Shown: positions 1 through 6,145 of the stretch, piece after piece
Numbering within the stretch: the first letter of the stretch is position 1
Layout: the number at the start of each line of letters is the position of its first letter
From: Desulfobacteria bacterium
GTDB lineage: Bacteria; Desulfobacterota; Desulfobacteria; Desulfobacterales; C00003060
Direction: 5' to 3'
Assembly (NCBI GenBank): GCA_030145035.1
Contig: JAQYWL010000304.1
Span: 1 to 11,661, forward strand
Length of the DNA: 11,661 nt
Notes under the pieces: generated by a model
Told to the model about the DNA's origin: nothing
Database searches by the model: none
Seen by the model: only the letters and a program-made list of their open reading frames with translations
Position numbers and translations under genes: made by a program

Positions 1-267
1 AAACAGCTTGCCCACTTTGCCGAAGATATCGCAGAAGATGGTGTGGCCCCGAAATTCAAACCTGGCGAGATAGGCATGAGTAATGCCATTGGGCAGGCTC
101 TGAAAAAGGCATTGGAGGATGTGCGTGCAGGTCATGAGCGCCACTTGAAGTTAAAAGAAGACAGCGAAGTCAAGAAACACTCGGGTCTTGTGATAAGCCT
201 GGATCTCACCGTCCAACAGGAGGCTTACCAAGCAGCAGAGATCGAAGACTGGCTAAAGAACACATAG
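1..267 (+). CDS. C-terminal part of an unrecognised protein (5' end outside window)
   Basis: The reading frame is open from base 1 to the TAG at 265-267, so at least 88 residues of a longer protein are present. A GTG at 43 and an ATG at 76 lie inside the open frame, but neither has a convincing ribosome binding site, so I treat the gene as running in from the left. The visible part is soluble, charged and probably helical, with a Lys/Glu-rich middle (about residues 40-65 of the visible part) and an acidic end with a single Trp. There is no signal peptide, membrane segment or metal-binding motif. I do not recognise the family and assign no function. The next gene follows after 110 bases. Confidence 0.55.
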   Translation, partial: KQLAHFAEDIAEDGVAPKFKPGEIGMSNAIGQALKKALEDVRAGHERHLKLKEDSEVKKHSGLVISLDLTVQQEAYQAAEIEDWLKNT

Positions 268-377
268 TACAGCGTCTTGCAATTGTCTTTATCCGCCTCA
301 GCTGAAATCGGAGATCGATCGCGCCGTGGAACAGAGTGATGACGACATGATGTAGACTTGTTCTAAGGAGTTCTCAG

Positions 378-1172
378 GTGATTCAGAACGATGCGTCATT
401 CATAAGGTTTTCCTTGTTCTGGGGAGGACTCCTTTTTTTCCTGGTGCTAGAGATCTTGGTGGCGTACAGGCAGAGTTCGGTCTCCAAGGTAAAGCGCTGG
501 ATCAATAACATTACCCTCACGGTGTTCAACAGCTTGATCCTTCAAGTGGTATTTGCAGGGGCAATTGTCAGGACGGCCATGTACGTCACAACTTATCAAT
601 TGGGCGTACTCAACATGGTGGCGCTGCCCGAGTGGGTCAGACTTTTTGTTACAGGGGCCTTTATGGATTTCATGCTTTACGTATGGCACCTCCTAAATCA
701 TGAGATCCCTTTGCTCTGGCGATTCCACAGGGTTCACCATAGTGACCTGAACATGGATGTATCTACCGCAACCCGCTTTCACATTGGTGAGCTGGCCATG
801 TCAGCCATTATAAAGATATCTCTGGTCTTTTTTCTCGGGGCGAATCCGCTTGGGGTGCTCATCTTTGAGAGTGCTCTGGTCTTCTGTGCCCAGTTCCATC
901 ACAGCAGCTTAGAAGTTCCCGGATGGTTTGAAACCCTTTTCTGGATTCTCTTCGTGCCCCCATCCATGCACCGGATCCACCACTCGGTTATCATCAAAGA
1001 GCGCGACACAAACTATGGCACTATTTTTTCTACGTGGGATCGATGGCTTGGCACGCTTTTGACCGATGTGGACCAAAGCAGAATCCGCATAGGCATAGGT
1101 GCCTATCAGAAGCCGGACAAGCTGAACTTTCACCATCTGCTTGCGATGCCGTTTACAATGCCAGTCAAGTAA
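378..1172 (+). CDS. Sterol desaturase / fatty acid hydroxylase family membrane protein
   Basis: This 264-residue membrane protein belongs to the fatty acid hydroxylase superfamily, non-haem di-iron enzymes that hydroxylate or desaturate lipids using O2. Hydrophobic segments lie near residues 11-30, 47-70, 86-104, 142-165 and 183-195. The histidine clusters expected to bind iron are all present: HLLNH (104-108), HRVHH (117-121), H135, HH (174-175) and HRIHH (198-202). GTG 378 is chosen because AAGGAG at 365-370 sits 7 bases upstream and the N-terminus then leads straight into the first helix. The substrate cannot be read from sequence; family members act on sterols, carotenoids, fatty acids or ether lipids. 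An O2-using enzyme is notable in what otherwise looks like an anaerobe, although such families are common in Desulfobacterota. Family assignment is firm; the reaction is not. Confidence 0.88.
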   Translation: MIQNDASFIRFSLFWGGLLFFLVLEILVAYRQSSVSKVKRWINNITLTVFNSLILQVVFAGAIVRTAMYVTTYQLGVLNMVALPEWVRLFVTGAFMDFMLYVWHLLNHEIPLLWRFHRVHHSDLNMDVSTATRFHIGELAMSAIIKISLVFFLGANPLGVLIFESALVFCAQFHHSSLEVPGWFETLFWILFVPPSMHRIHHSVIIKERDTNYGTIFSTWDRWLGTLLTDVDQSRIRIGIGAYQKPDKLNFHHLLAMPFTMPVK

Positions 1173-1226
1173 GGATTTAGAAGCTGTTTAACGCAAATTT
1201 CTAGTCGATGTTGTGAAGGAACTAAG

Positions 1227-1234
1227 AAAGGAGG
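1227..1234 (+). promoter_or_regulatory. Strong ribosome binding site before the DUF4177-like gene
   Basis: AAAGGAGG lies 4 bases before ATG 1239 and fixes the start of the small downstream gene. Confidence 0.6.
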
Positions 1235-1238
1235 CGCT

Positions 1239-1478
1239 ATGAAGCATTTTGAATATCAAATAACCCACCATCCAGGGGAGAGCTTTGACCAGGTCGTCTA
1301 TTTTTGTACAGAGACCGCAGAATGTAGCCTGAATGAGGTTCCTGGTGATCAAACAAAGATCCTGACTGACATATTGAACGAACGAGGACAGCAAGGCTGG
1401 GAACTCGTCCAGGTCTATTTTGGAAAAGATGGTGTAATGGCCTTTTGGAAACGCAAAGTCAAGAAAAAGGAGGACTAA
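1239..1478 (+). CDS. Small DUF4177-like protein
   Basis: This soluble 79-residue protein has an N-terminal beta-type segment (FEYQITHH, residues 4-11) and a C-terminal segment around GWELVQV (57-63), ending in a basic tail. The 'GWELV' signature followed by a short strand with aromatic residues (MAFWKR) is typical of DUF4177-like small proteins, whose function is unknown to me. Two cysteines (C23, C29) lie six residues apart. The gene has a good ribosome binding site (1227-1234). Its TAA (1476-1478) is only 2 bases from the ATG of the UGA-containing thioredoxin-like gene, and the latter's ribosome binding site overlaps this gene's last codons. The two are therefore almost certainly co-translated and perhaps functionally linked. 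Family match is moderate; a role beside the redox protein is inference. Confidence 0.75.
   Translation: MKHFEYQITHHPGESFDQVVYFCTETAECSLNEVPGDQTKILTDILNERGQQGWELVQVYFGKDGVMAFWKRKVKKKED
1467..1473 (+). promoter_or_regulatory. Ribosome binding site that fixes the selenoprotein start
   Basis: AAGGAGG sits 7 bases upstream of ATG 1481. It supports translation starting 33 codons before the in-frame TGA, rather than at the ATG at 1598 after the TGA, which has no comparable site. Confidence 0.75.
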
Positions 1479-1480
1479 CC

Positions 1481-2050
1481 ATGGAGAACAACATCAACTG
1501 GGAAATCGAAATGGATGAAGCTCTGGCACGGGCTCGGGGTGAGAGCAAGCCTGTGCTGCTTGATTTCTACAACCCGGGTTGAATTGGTTGTCAACAGATG
1601 GATGCCGTGACGTATCCTGACGCCAGGGTCATCGGATTCATCAGTGAGAACCTGGTTCCGCTACGCGTTCAATTCGACGCTCAACCCTTGTCCGCAGATT
1701 TCAACGTCAAGTGGACGCCTACTCTGGTCACATTGGATTCACAAGGAAAGGAGCATCATCGGACAGTCGGTTTTCTCTCTCCTGAAGAGTTAATTCCGTC
1801 CTTGTTGCTGGGAATTGCCAAGTCCTATTTTGAAACGGACCGATTCGACGAGGCCCTTCAAAGTATTGATAGGCTGTTAGCAGAGTACCCAAAGAGTGAC
1901 TCTGCACCGAAAGCCATCTATATTCGTGGGGTATGCCGCTACAAGAGCACGCACGATGCAAAGCCTCTCAAAGAAGCATATGAAAAGCTGAATGCGGAGT
2001 ACCCGTCAAGCGAGTGGACGAAGCGTGCCTATCCGTATAGGCTTTTGTAG
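1481..2050 (+). CDS. Thioredoxin-like selenoprotein (UxxC) with TPR-like C-terminus
   Basis: Translated from ATG 1481 with TGA 1580-1582 read as selenocysteine, this is a 189-residue cytoplasmic protein with no signal peptide. Residues 1-105 are a thioredoxin fold: LLDFY (26-30), then PGUIGCQQM with U34 and C37 as a UxxC redox pair in place of CxxC, and WTPT with the cis-proline at 80. Residues about 107-175 form helical TPR-like repeats (AKSYFETDRFDEAL, then a second repeat ending AEYPSSEW). Supporting evidence for Sec: a strong ribosome binding site before ATG 1481, an otherwise clean frame on both sides, TGA exactly at the attacking-cysteine position, and a candidate SECIS hairpin at 1600-1617. 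UxxC thioredoxin-like selenoproteins are known as a class in bacteria. A likely role is thiol-disulfide or peroxide reduction; the partner is unknown. A nonsense mutation is the alternative but explains the position poorly. Confidence 0.85.
1580..1582 (+). other. Predicted selenocysteine codon (TGA)
   Basis: This TGA is codon 34 of the frame starting at ATG 1481. It sits where thioredoxin-fold proteins carry the N-terminal redox cysteine, three residues before the resolving cysteine encoded by TGT at 1589-1591. Confidence 0.82.
1600..1617 (+). promoter_or_regulatory. Candidate bacterial SECIS hairpin
   Basis: Six consecutive pairs can form: GGAUGC (1600-1605) with GUAUCC (1612-1617), one of them a G-U wobble, closing the six-base loop CGUGAC (1606-1611). 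The loop starts 23 bases after the TGA and has G at its second position. Both features agree with the published general pattern for bacterial SECIS elements (small loop with an early G, roughly 16-37 bases from the UGA). A longer variant also pairs CAG 1595-1597 with CUG 1617-1619 across a bulge. The structure was drawn by eye, and short hairpins occur by chance, so this is supporting evidence only. Confidence 0.55.
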
Positions 2051-2060
2051 GCTTTGTTGT

Positions 2061-2759
2061 GTGAAAGCAGCTATTCAACTACCCGGGGCAAGCAAGAAAA
2101 AAGCCGTAATAAAGGCCTCCATCCTTGTGACCTTTATTATTGTAGCTATTGCTCTGGTTCGATTCACCCCGGTTAGAGGTTATCTCACACCTGAGACACT
2201 GGGCCGGTTCCTTGACAACGCAGGAATCTGGGCTTCCTTGGTCTTTATGCTGGTTTACGCCGTGGGCGTGTGCCTTTTTATTCCAGGTACCGTGCTGACG
2301 GGCCTGGGGGCTGCTATATTCGGCCCCTATCGGGGATTTCTGTACGTATGGGTTGGAGCCATGTTAGGCGCCAGTTCCGCTTTTTGGATCGGTCGCACCT
2401 TAGGGAGGGATTTTTCCGAGTCTTTGATAGGCGATAAACTGAAAAAGTACGATGACGCAATAGAGCGTAACGGATTTGCCACCGTTCTTTACCTGCGCCT
2501 CATATATTTTCCTTTCACGCCGATGAATTTCGGAATGGGGCTGACAAAGGTGCATTTCTGGGATTACCTTTTTGGCACAGGTCTAGGCATTATAGTAGGA
2601 ACCTTCGTTTTCACATTTTTTATCGGCACGCTAAAGGAAGTCTGGGTCAGCGGAGACTGGGAGCAACTTGTTTCTGGAAAAGTTGTTTTCTCGGTTCTCC
2701 TGTTCATCTTTTCGTTCTTCATTCCCAAAATCATCAGGAAGATCAAGAAAGAGAAGTAA
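2061..2759 (+). CDS. TVP38/TMEM64 family (VTT domain) membrane protein
   Basis: This integral membrane protein of 232 residues belongs to the TVP38/TMEM64 (SNARE-associated, DedA-like VTT) family. Hydrophobic segments are visible near residues 17-35, 53-85, 95-110, 143-165, 172-195 and 208-224, and the protein ends in a basic KIIRKIKKEK-type tail. Family signatures include FIPGTVLTGLGAAIFGP (about 71-87) and the second half RLIYFPFTPMNFGMG (about 147-161), which carries the re-entrant-loop Pro/Asn/Gly residues. GTG 2061 is the most plausible start: it is 10 bases after the preceding stop and leads directly into a basic stretch and the first helix. Its ribosome binding site is weak, so translational coupling is likely. 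Family members are thought to scramble or carry lipids. In other bacteria TVP38 proteins are often fused to or beside mercuric-reductase-like flavoproteins; such a flavoprotein lies about 5 kb downstream here. Confidence 0.82.
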   Translation: MKAAIQLPGASKKKAVIKASILVTFIIVAIALVRFTPVRGYLTPETLGRFLDNAGIWASLVFMLVYAVGVCLFIPGTVLTGLGAAIFGPYRGFLYVWVGAMLGASSAFWIGRTLGRDFSESLIGDKLKKYDDAIERNGFATVLYLRLIYFPFTPMNFGMGLTKVHFWDYLFGTGLGIIVGTFVFTFFIGTLKEVWVSGDWEQLVSGKVVFSVLLFIFSFFIPKIIRKIKKEK

Positions 2760-2763
2760 TCCA

Positions 2764-2778
2764 TGCCCTTTTTGGGCA
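2764..2778 (+). repeat. Small hairpin between the TVP38 and 6PGDH genes
   Basis: TGCCC and GGGCA pair perfectly around a five-T loop. It lies in the 58-base gap after the membrane protein gene, but no run of T follows, so it is not a classical intrinsic terminator. Significance is uncertain. Confidence 0.3.
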
Positions 2779-2817
2779 CCTGACGACGAACACAGGGTTG
2801 ATACGGAGGAAATTCAA

Positions 2818-3741
2818 ATGAAGATAGGTTTTGTCGGCATAGGGAAAATGGGCAGTGGTATGGTCGGTCGTTTGTTGAGGGCAGGCCATCAGATTGTTGC
2901 CTTCGACCCGGTGGAAGCGGCCGTGAAAGAAGCTGAGAACAAGGGGGCAATCCCAGCAAATTCGCTTCAGGAATTGGTCGAAAGACTTGAGGCGCCTCGT
3001 ACTGTCTGGATTATGGTTCCATCCGGGAAGCCAACCGGAGATACAATTATATCTTTGTCTAATCTATTAGGAGAAGGTGACATTTTGATTGATGGGGGGA
3101 ACTCTTTCTACAAGGATTCGATGAAGAGAGCTCAGGGGCTTAAGGAGAAAGGAATTTCATTCGTTGATGTAGGGACAAGCGGCGGCATTTGGGGGCCCAA
3201 GATAGGCTATTGTTTGATGATCGGTGGAGAACGAGACATATTTAGAAAGATTGAGCCGATATTTAAAGCCCTGGCCCCAGAAAATGGTTACGCTTATGTT
3301 GGAACAGGGGGCGCCGGTCATTTTGTGAAAATGGTCCATAATGGTATTGAGTACGCCTTGCTTCAGGGCTATGCCGAGGGCTTTGAGATAATGCATGCAA
3401 AGAAAGAGTTCGATCTTGACCTCGCCAAGATTGCGTATCTATGGAATCAGGGGAGCGTTATCCGCTCGTGGCTTCTGGGGCTAGCTGAAAGCGCTCTTAA
3501 GGAGGACCCTAATCTCAAGTCTGTAAAGGACTATGTTGAAGACTCCGGAGAAGGTCGCTGGACGGTAGCCGAGGCGATCGAAGAAAACGTACCCGCACCG
3601 GTCATCACGCTATCGCTCCTTGAGCGCTTTCGCTCCCGCCAAGAAGAATCCTTTAGCGCCAAAGTGATCGCTGCGCTTCGTGATGAATTTGGGGGCCACG
3701 GAGTCAAAAGAAAAACAGGGGAAAGTGTTCCGGTAACATGA
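2818..3741 (+). CDS. gnd: 6-phosphogluconate dehydrogenase, decarboxylating (short form)
   Basis: It oxidises and decarboxylates 6-phosphogluconate to ribulose 5-phosphate in the cytoplasm, the last oxidative step of the pentose phosphate pathway. The 307-residue length matches the short form of the enzyme, often NAD-linked, rather than the ~470-residue dimeric NADP form. Residues 1-150 are a Rossmann domain with GIGKMG (7-12) and an acidic D30 at the end of the second strand, which argues for NAD preference. Substrate and catalytic motifs are DGGNS (92-96), GTSGG (119-123), K171 and HNGIEY (174-179). The helical C-terminal part contains EGRW near residue 245. ATG 2818 is chosen because GGAGGA (2805-2810) lies 7 bases upstream and the protein then begins at the first beta strand. 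It is transcribed with zwf, which lies about 2.4 kb downstream. Confidence 0.92.
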   Translation: MKIGFVGIGKMGSGMVGRLLRAGHQIVAFDPVEAAVKEAENKGAIPANSLQELVERLEAPRTVWIMVPSGKPTGDTIISLSNLLGEGDILIDGGNSFYKDSMKRAQGLKEKGISFVDVGTSGGIWGPKIGYCLMIGGERDIFRKIEPIFKALAPENGYAYVGTGGAGHFVKMVHNGIEYALLQGYAEGFEIMHAKKEFDLDLAKIAYLWNQGSVIRSWLLGLAESALKEDPNLKSVKDYVEDSGEGRWTVAEAIEENVPAPVITLSLLERFRSRQEESFSAKVIAALRDEFGGHGVKRKTGESVPVT

Positions 3742-3836
3742 AAAAATGTCCCGCTATAGGGACAAGGAATTGGAAGCGGACAGCTATGCGAGGGAACTTT
3801 GAAAGCGTCAGACAGGAGGTGAACGCCAACAACGAT

Positions 3837-4496
3837 ATGAGCCGATGTTTGACCGTCTGTCTTTCATGCGTTCTCATTCTTATATCGCCTTGCCTGTCAG
3901 CCTGGCCGGATGAAATTCTACTTGACGATTATCGAGACGGCCTCAGCCCAAAATGGGAGGAAAAGTCTTTTGAAGGAAGGACGGAGTATCAGGTGACGCG
4001 GGAAGACAACCAATTGTGTGTTAGGGCCTCAAGCAATGCATCGGCTTCCGGGCTATACTACAAAATAGATTATGACACCAAGGAGTACCCTCTCCTCATG
4101 TGGCGCTGGAAGGTTGACCACGTCCTTTCAAAGGGAGATGCCCTGCATAAGGATGGCGATGACTACGCAGCGCGAGTTTATGTGATTTTTCCTTCTTGGG
4201 CCTTCTGGAAGACCAAAGCCCTCAACTATGTATGGGCCAATAAGCTTCCTCAAGGGGAAGCCGTTCCCAACCCTTTTGCCAAAAACGCGATTATGATCGC
4301 AGTTGAAAGCGGACCCGAGCGAACAGGGCGGTGGACTGAGGGGAAAAGAAACGTTTTTGAGGATTATCGCCGGTATTTTGGTGGAGAACCACCCAAGGTG
4401 GGGGCAATTGCAATAATGACCGACACCGACAACACCGGCGAGGCGGCCACCGCATGGTATGGACCAATAAGTATCCTTTCTGGTTCAAGCCGGTGA
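3837..4496 (+). CDS. Exported DUF3047 family protein
   Basis: From ATG 3837 this is a 219-residue protein with an N-terminal signal peptide: a basic start (MSR), a hydrophobic core of about 15 residues and a likely cleavage after SLSA-like residues near 22, before WPDE. The mature part matches the DUF3047 pattern: LLDDYRDGLSPKW, an MWRWKVD strand (about 82-88), DDYAARVYVIFP (about 103-114) and a late AIAIMTDTDNTGE segment. The family is beta-rich and periplasmic, with no known biochemical role. The frame is open upstream to ATG 3738, but that would bury the signal peptide. An AGGAGG at 3814-3819 is 17 bases from ATG 3837, unusually far. GTG 3819 overlaps that site and so cannot use it. I keep 3837 for the signal peptide, with moderate certainty. 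Confidence 0.78.
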   Translation: MSRCLTVCLSCVLILISPCLSAWPDEILLDDYRDGLSPKWEEKSFEGRTEYQVTREDNQLCVRASSNASASGLYYKIDYDTKEYPLLMWRWKVDHVLSKGDALHKDGDDYAARVYVIFPSWAFWKTKALNYVWANKLPQGEAVPNPFAKNAIMIAVESGPERTGRWTEGKRNVFEDYRRYFGGEPPKVGAIAIMTDTDNTGEAATAWYGPISILSGSSR

Positions 4497-4590
4497 ACGC
4501 CAAATGCCTCCTTAAGCGACGAACGGACTTACGTTAGGCTATTTCTCAACCAAAGGTTTTAACAAATATCTCAGACGAGCCAAAAAGATA

Positions 4591-6108
4591 TTGGACGAGA
4601 ACTGGACCGGTTCGTATACGAAGCCTTCACCCAGTCTCTATCCCCATCAGTGGAACTGGGATTCTGGTTTTATCGCGATCGGGTATTCTCATTACAACCA
4701 AAAGAGAGCTGAATTGGAGCTTTTGTCTTTATTCAATGCCCAATGGCCCAACGGCATGCTGCCCCAAATCGTCTTTAACCCTGAATTTCTAGGGAACTAT
4801 TTTCCGGAACCGGATTTCTGGCAGGCGCCGGAAGGTCGACTCACAAGCGGCATCACAATGCCGCCCTTACACGCGATTGCCTGCCTTCACATTCTCGAAA
4901 ATGCGCAGGACGAGGAAGAAGCGTTCTCGTTCTTGCGTAAGGTTTTTCCTGATTTGCTCGCATCGCACCGCTATTTCTATGAGTACCGTGATCCAAATAA
5001 TGAGGGTCTCGTCTACATCCGCCACCCATGGGAATCTGGTATCGATAATTCTCCTAATTGGGATGCTACTCTGAGGGCCATTAAGATTGATAAGAACAAA
5101 TTGCCTCCATATGAGCGAAGAGACGTGAAACACGGCATCCCGGCAGAAGAACGTCCGAGTGACGAAGATTATGACCGTTACGTTTTCTTAGTCGATCTGT
5201 TTCGGAGAAATCACTATGACGAGAAAGCAATTTTTGATGAGTGCCCCTTCTTGATTCAGGATTCATTGTTCAATTCGATTCTGTGTAGAGCCAATCAAGC
5301 TCTCTTGGAAATCGCTAACCACATAGGAGAAGACAGTAGCGAGATTCGGGAATGGACGGACCAAACAACCAGAGCGATAGGGACTAAACTTTGGTGTGAT
5401 AGGTGCCGGATTTTTGAGTGTTATGATCTCGTTCGCAAGAGTCATATCCACGGTGCAACCGCAGCCGGTTTTATACCCCTGTTTGCCGGTGCTGCTTCCA
5501 GAGAACAGGCGAAAATCCTGTATGAGCACATGAACTCGATTCACTTCTGTGCCTTGCACCAGGGGAACTGCTTTACAATTCCTAATTTTGATATGATCCA
5601 TACTTCAGTCAAAGAGGTAGCCGATTTTTTTCAGAAGGCCTGCTATCAGATTGGTCCCCATCGCTTTTCTCCAGATGATATAGAGCATGGCATACTGAGA
5701 GGCAATGCTCGCCCTCCTTATCGCCCTTTTCGTCAATTCAAAAAGCGGGATCCTCGATTAGCCTTTGCTGTAGAGCGTGTAGACGCTCGCATTCATTTTG
5801 CCCTGGTTTGCGGCTCAAGATCTTGTGCACCTATCCGCTTCTATGACCCGAATGAAATCGAACAACAACTGGAATTGGCAGCCTACAAATTCGTCAATAG
5901 CTCCGAGGTGGTAATTGCACCTGAAGAAAAGAAAGTCATCATATCCCAGGTTTTTGACTGGTACCAGCGAGATTTCGGAGGGAAAAAAGTTGTGCTCAAG
6001 TTCATAAAGAAACGAGTGGACTCTGATTGGAAAAGAGAATTTTTGACCGAAAATATCGATCAAGTGAAAGTTGAGTATCTGTTTTATGATTGGAACCTCA
6101 ATCACTGA
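4591..6108 (+). CDS. Chimeric frame: truncated GH63-like glycosidase fused to a DUF547 C-terminus
   Basis: The frame encodes 505 residues from a TTG at 4591. Residues 1-336 match GH63/mannosylglycerate-hydrolase-like (alpha/alpha)6 glycosidases: SLYPHQWNWDSGF (15-27), NGMLPQ (54-59), HPWESGIDNSPNWD (145-158, with the catalytic Asp expected here) and AGFIPLFAGAA (292-302). The match stops after FTIPNFDM, just before the expected YWRGPVW region, so the last third of the barrel with the catalytic glutamate is absent. Residues about 338-505 are the C-terminal part of a DUF547 protein: SVKEVADFF, DIEHGILRGN (363-372), IHFALVCGSRSC (401-412) and a final YDWNLN. The DUF547 N-terminus is missing. The 5' end is also odd: GH-like sequence continues upstream to about 4537 (GFNKYLRRAKKIL) without any start codon before the stop at 4513. 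It is probably non-functional as a glycosidase, and may be a deletion product. Confidence 0.72.
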   Translation: MDENWTGSYTKPSPSLYPHQWNWDSGFIAIGYSHYNQKRAELELLSLFNAQWPNGMLPQIVFNPEFLGNYFPEPDFWQAPEGRLTSGITMPPLHAIACLHILENAQDEEEAFSFLRKVFPDLLASHRYFYEYRDPNNEGLVYIRHPWESGIDNSPNWDATLRAIKIDKNKLPPYERRDVKHGIPAEERPSDEDYDRYVFLVDLFRRNHYDEKAIFDECPFLIQDSLFNSILCRANQALLEIANHIGEDSSEIREWTDQTTRAIGTKLWCDRCRIFECYDLVRKSHIHGATAAGFIPLFAGAASREQAKILYEHMNSIHFCALHQGNCFTIPNFDMIHTSVKEVADFFQKACYQIGPHRFSPDDIEHGILRGNARPPYRPFRQFKKRDPRLAFAVERVDARIHFALVCGSRSCAPIRFYDPNEIEQQLELAAYKFVNSSEVVIAPEEKKVIISQVFDWYQRDFGGKKVVLKFIKKRVDSDWKREFLTENIDQVKVEYLFYDWNLNH

Positions 6109-6145
6109 ACTGTAGTGTGCTTAGTTTTTTGAGAGAGGCGATAAA

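Noticed and set aside
269..354. Short coding-like stretch ending ...IDRAVEQSDDDMM before the TAG at 352-354, possibly the tail of another gene.
   Set aside because: It has no start codon or recognisable family and is too short to support; it could be a remnant but cannot be shown.
1590..1611. Alternative hairpin GUCA/UGAC after the selenoprotein TGA.
   Set aside because: It has only four pairs and a 14-base loop that starts too close to the TGA; the 1600-1617 hairpin fits the SECIS pattern better.
3746..3802. An 18-codon ORF (MSRYRDKELEADS...) just after the 6PGDH gene.
   Set aside because: No ribosome binding site of its own is clear, it is very short, and it overlaps the possible upstream extension of the DUF3047 frame.
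3738..3836. N-terminal extension of the DUF3047 protein from ATG 3738.
   Set aside because: It would place about 33 residues ahead of a clear signal peptide; ATG 3837 fits an exported protein better.
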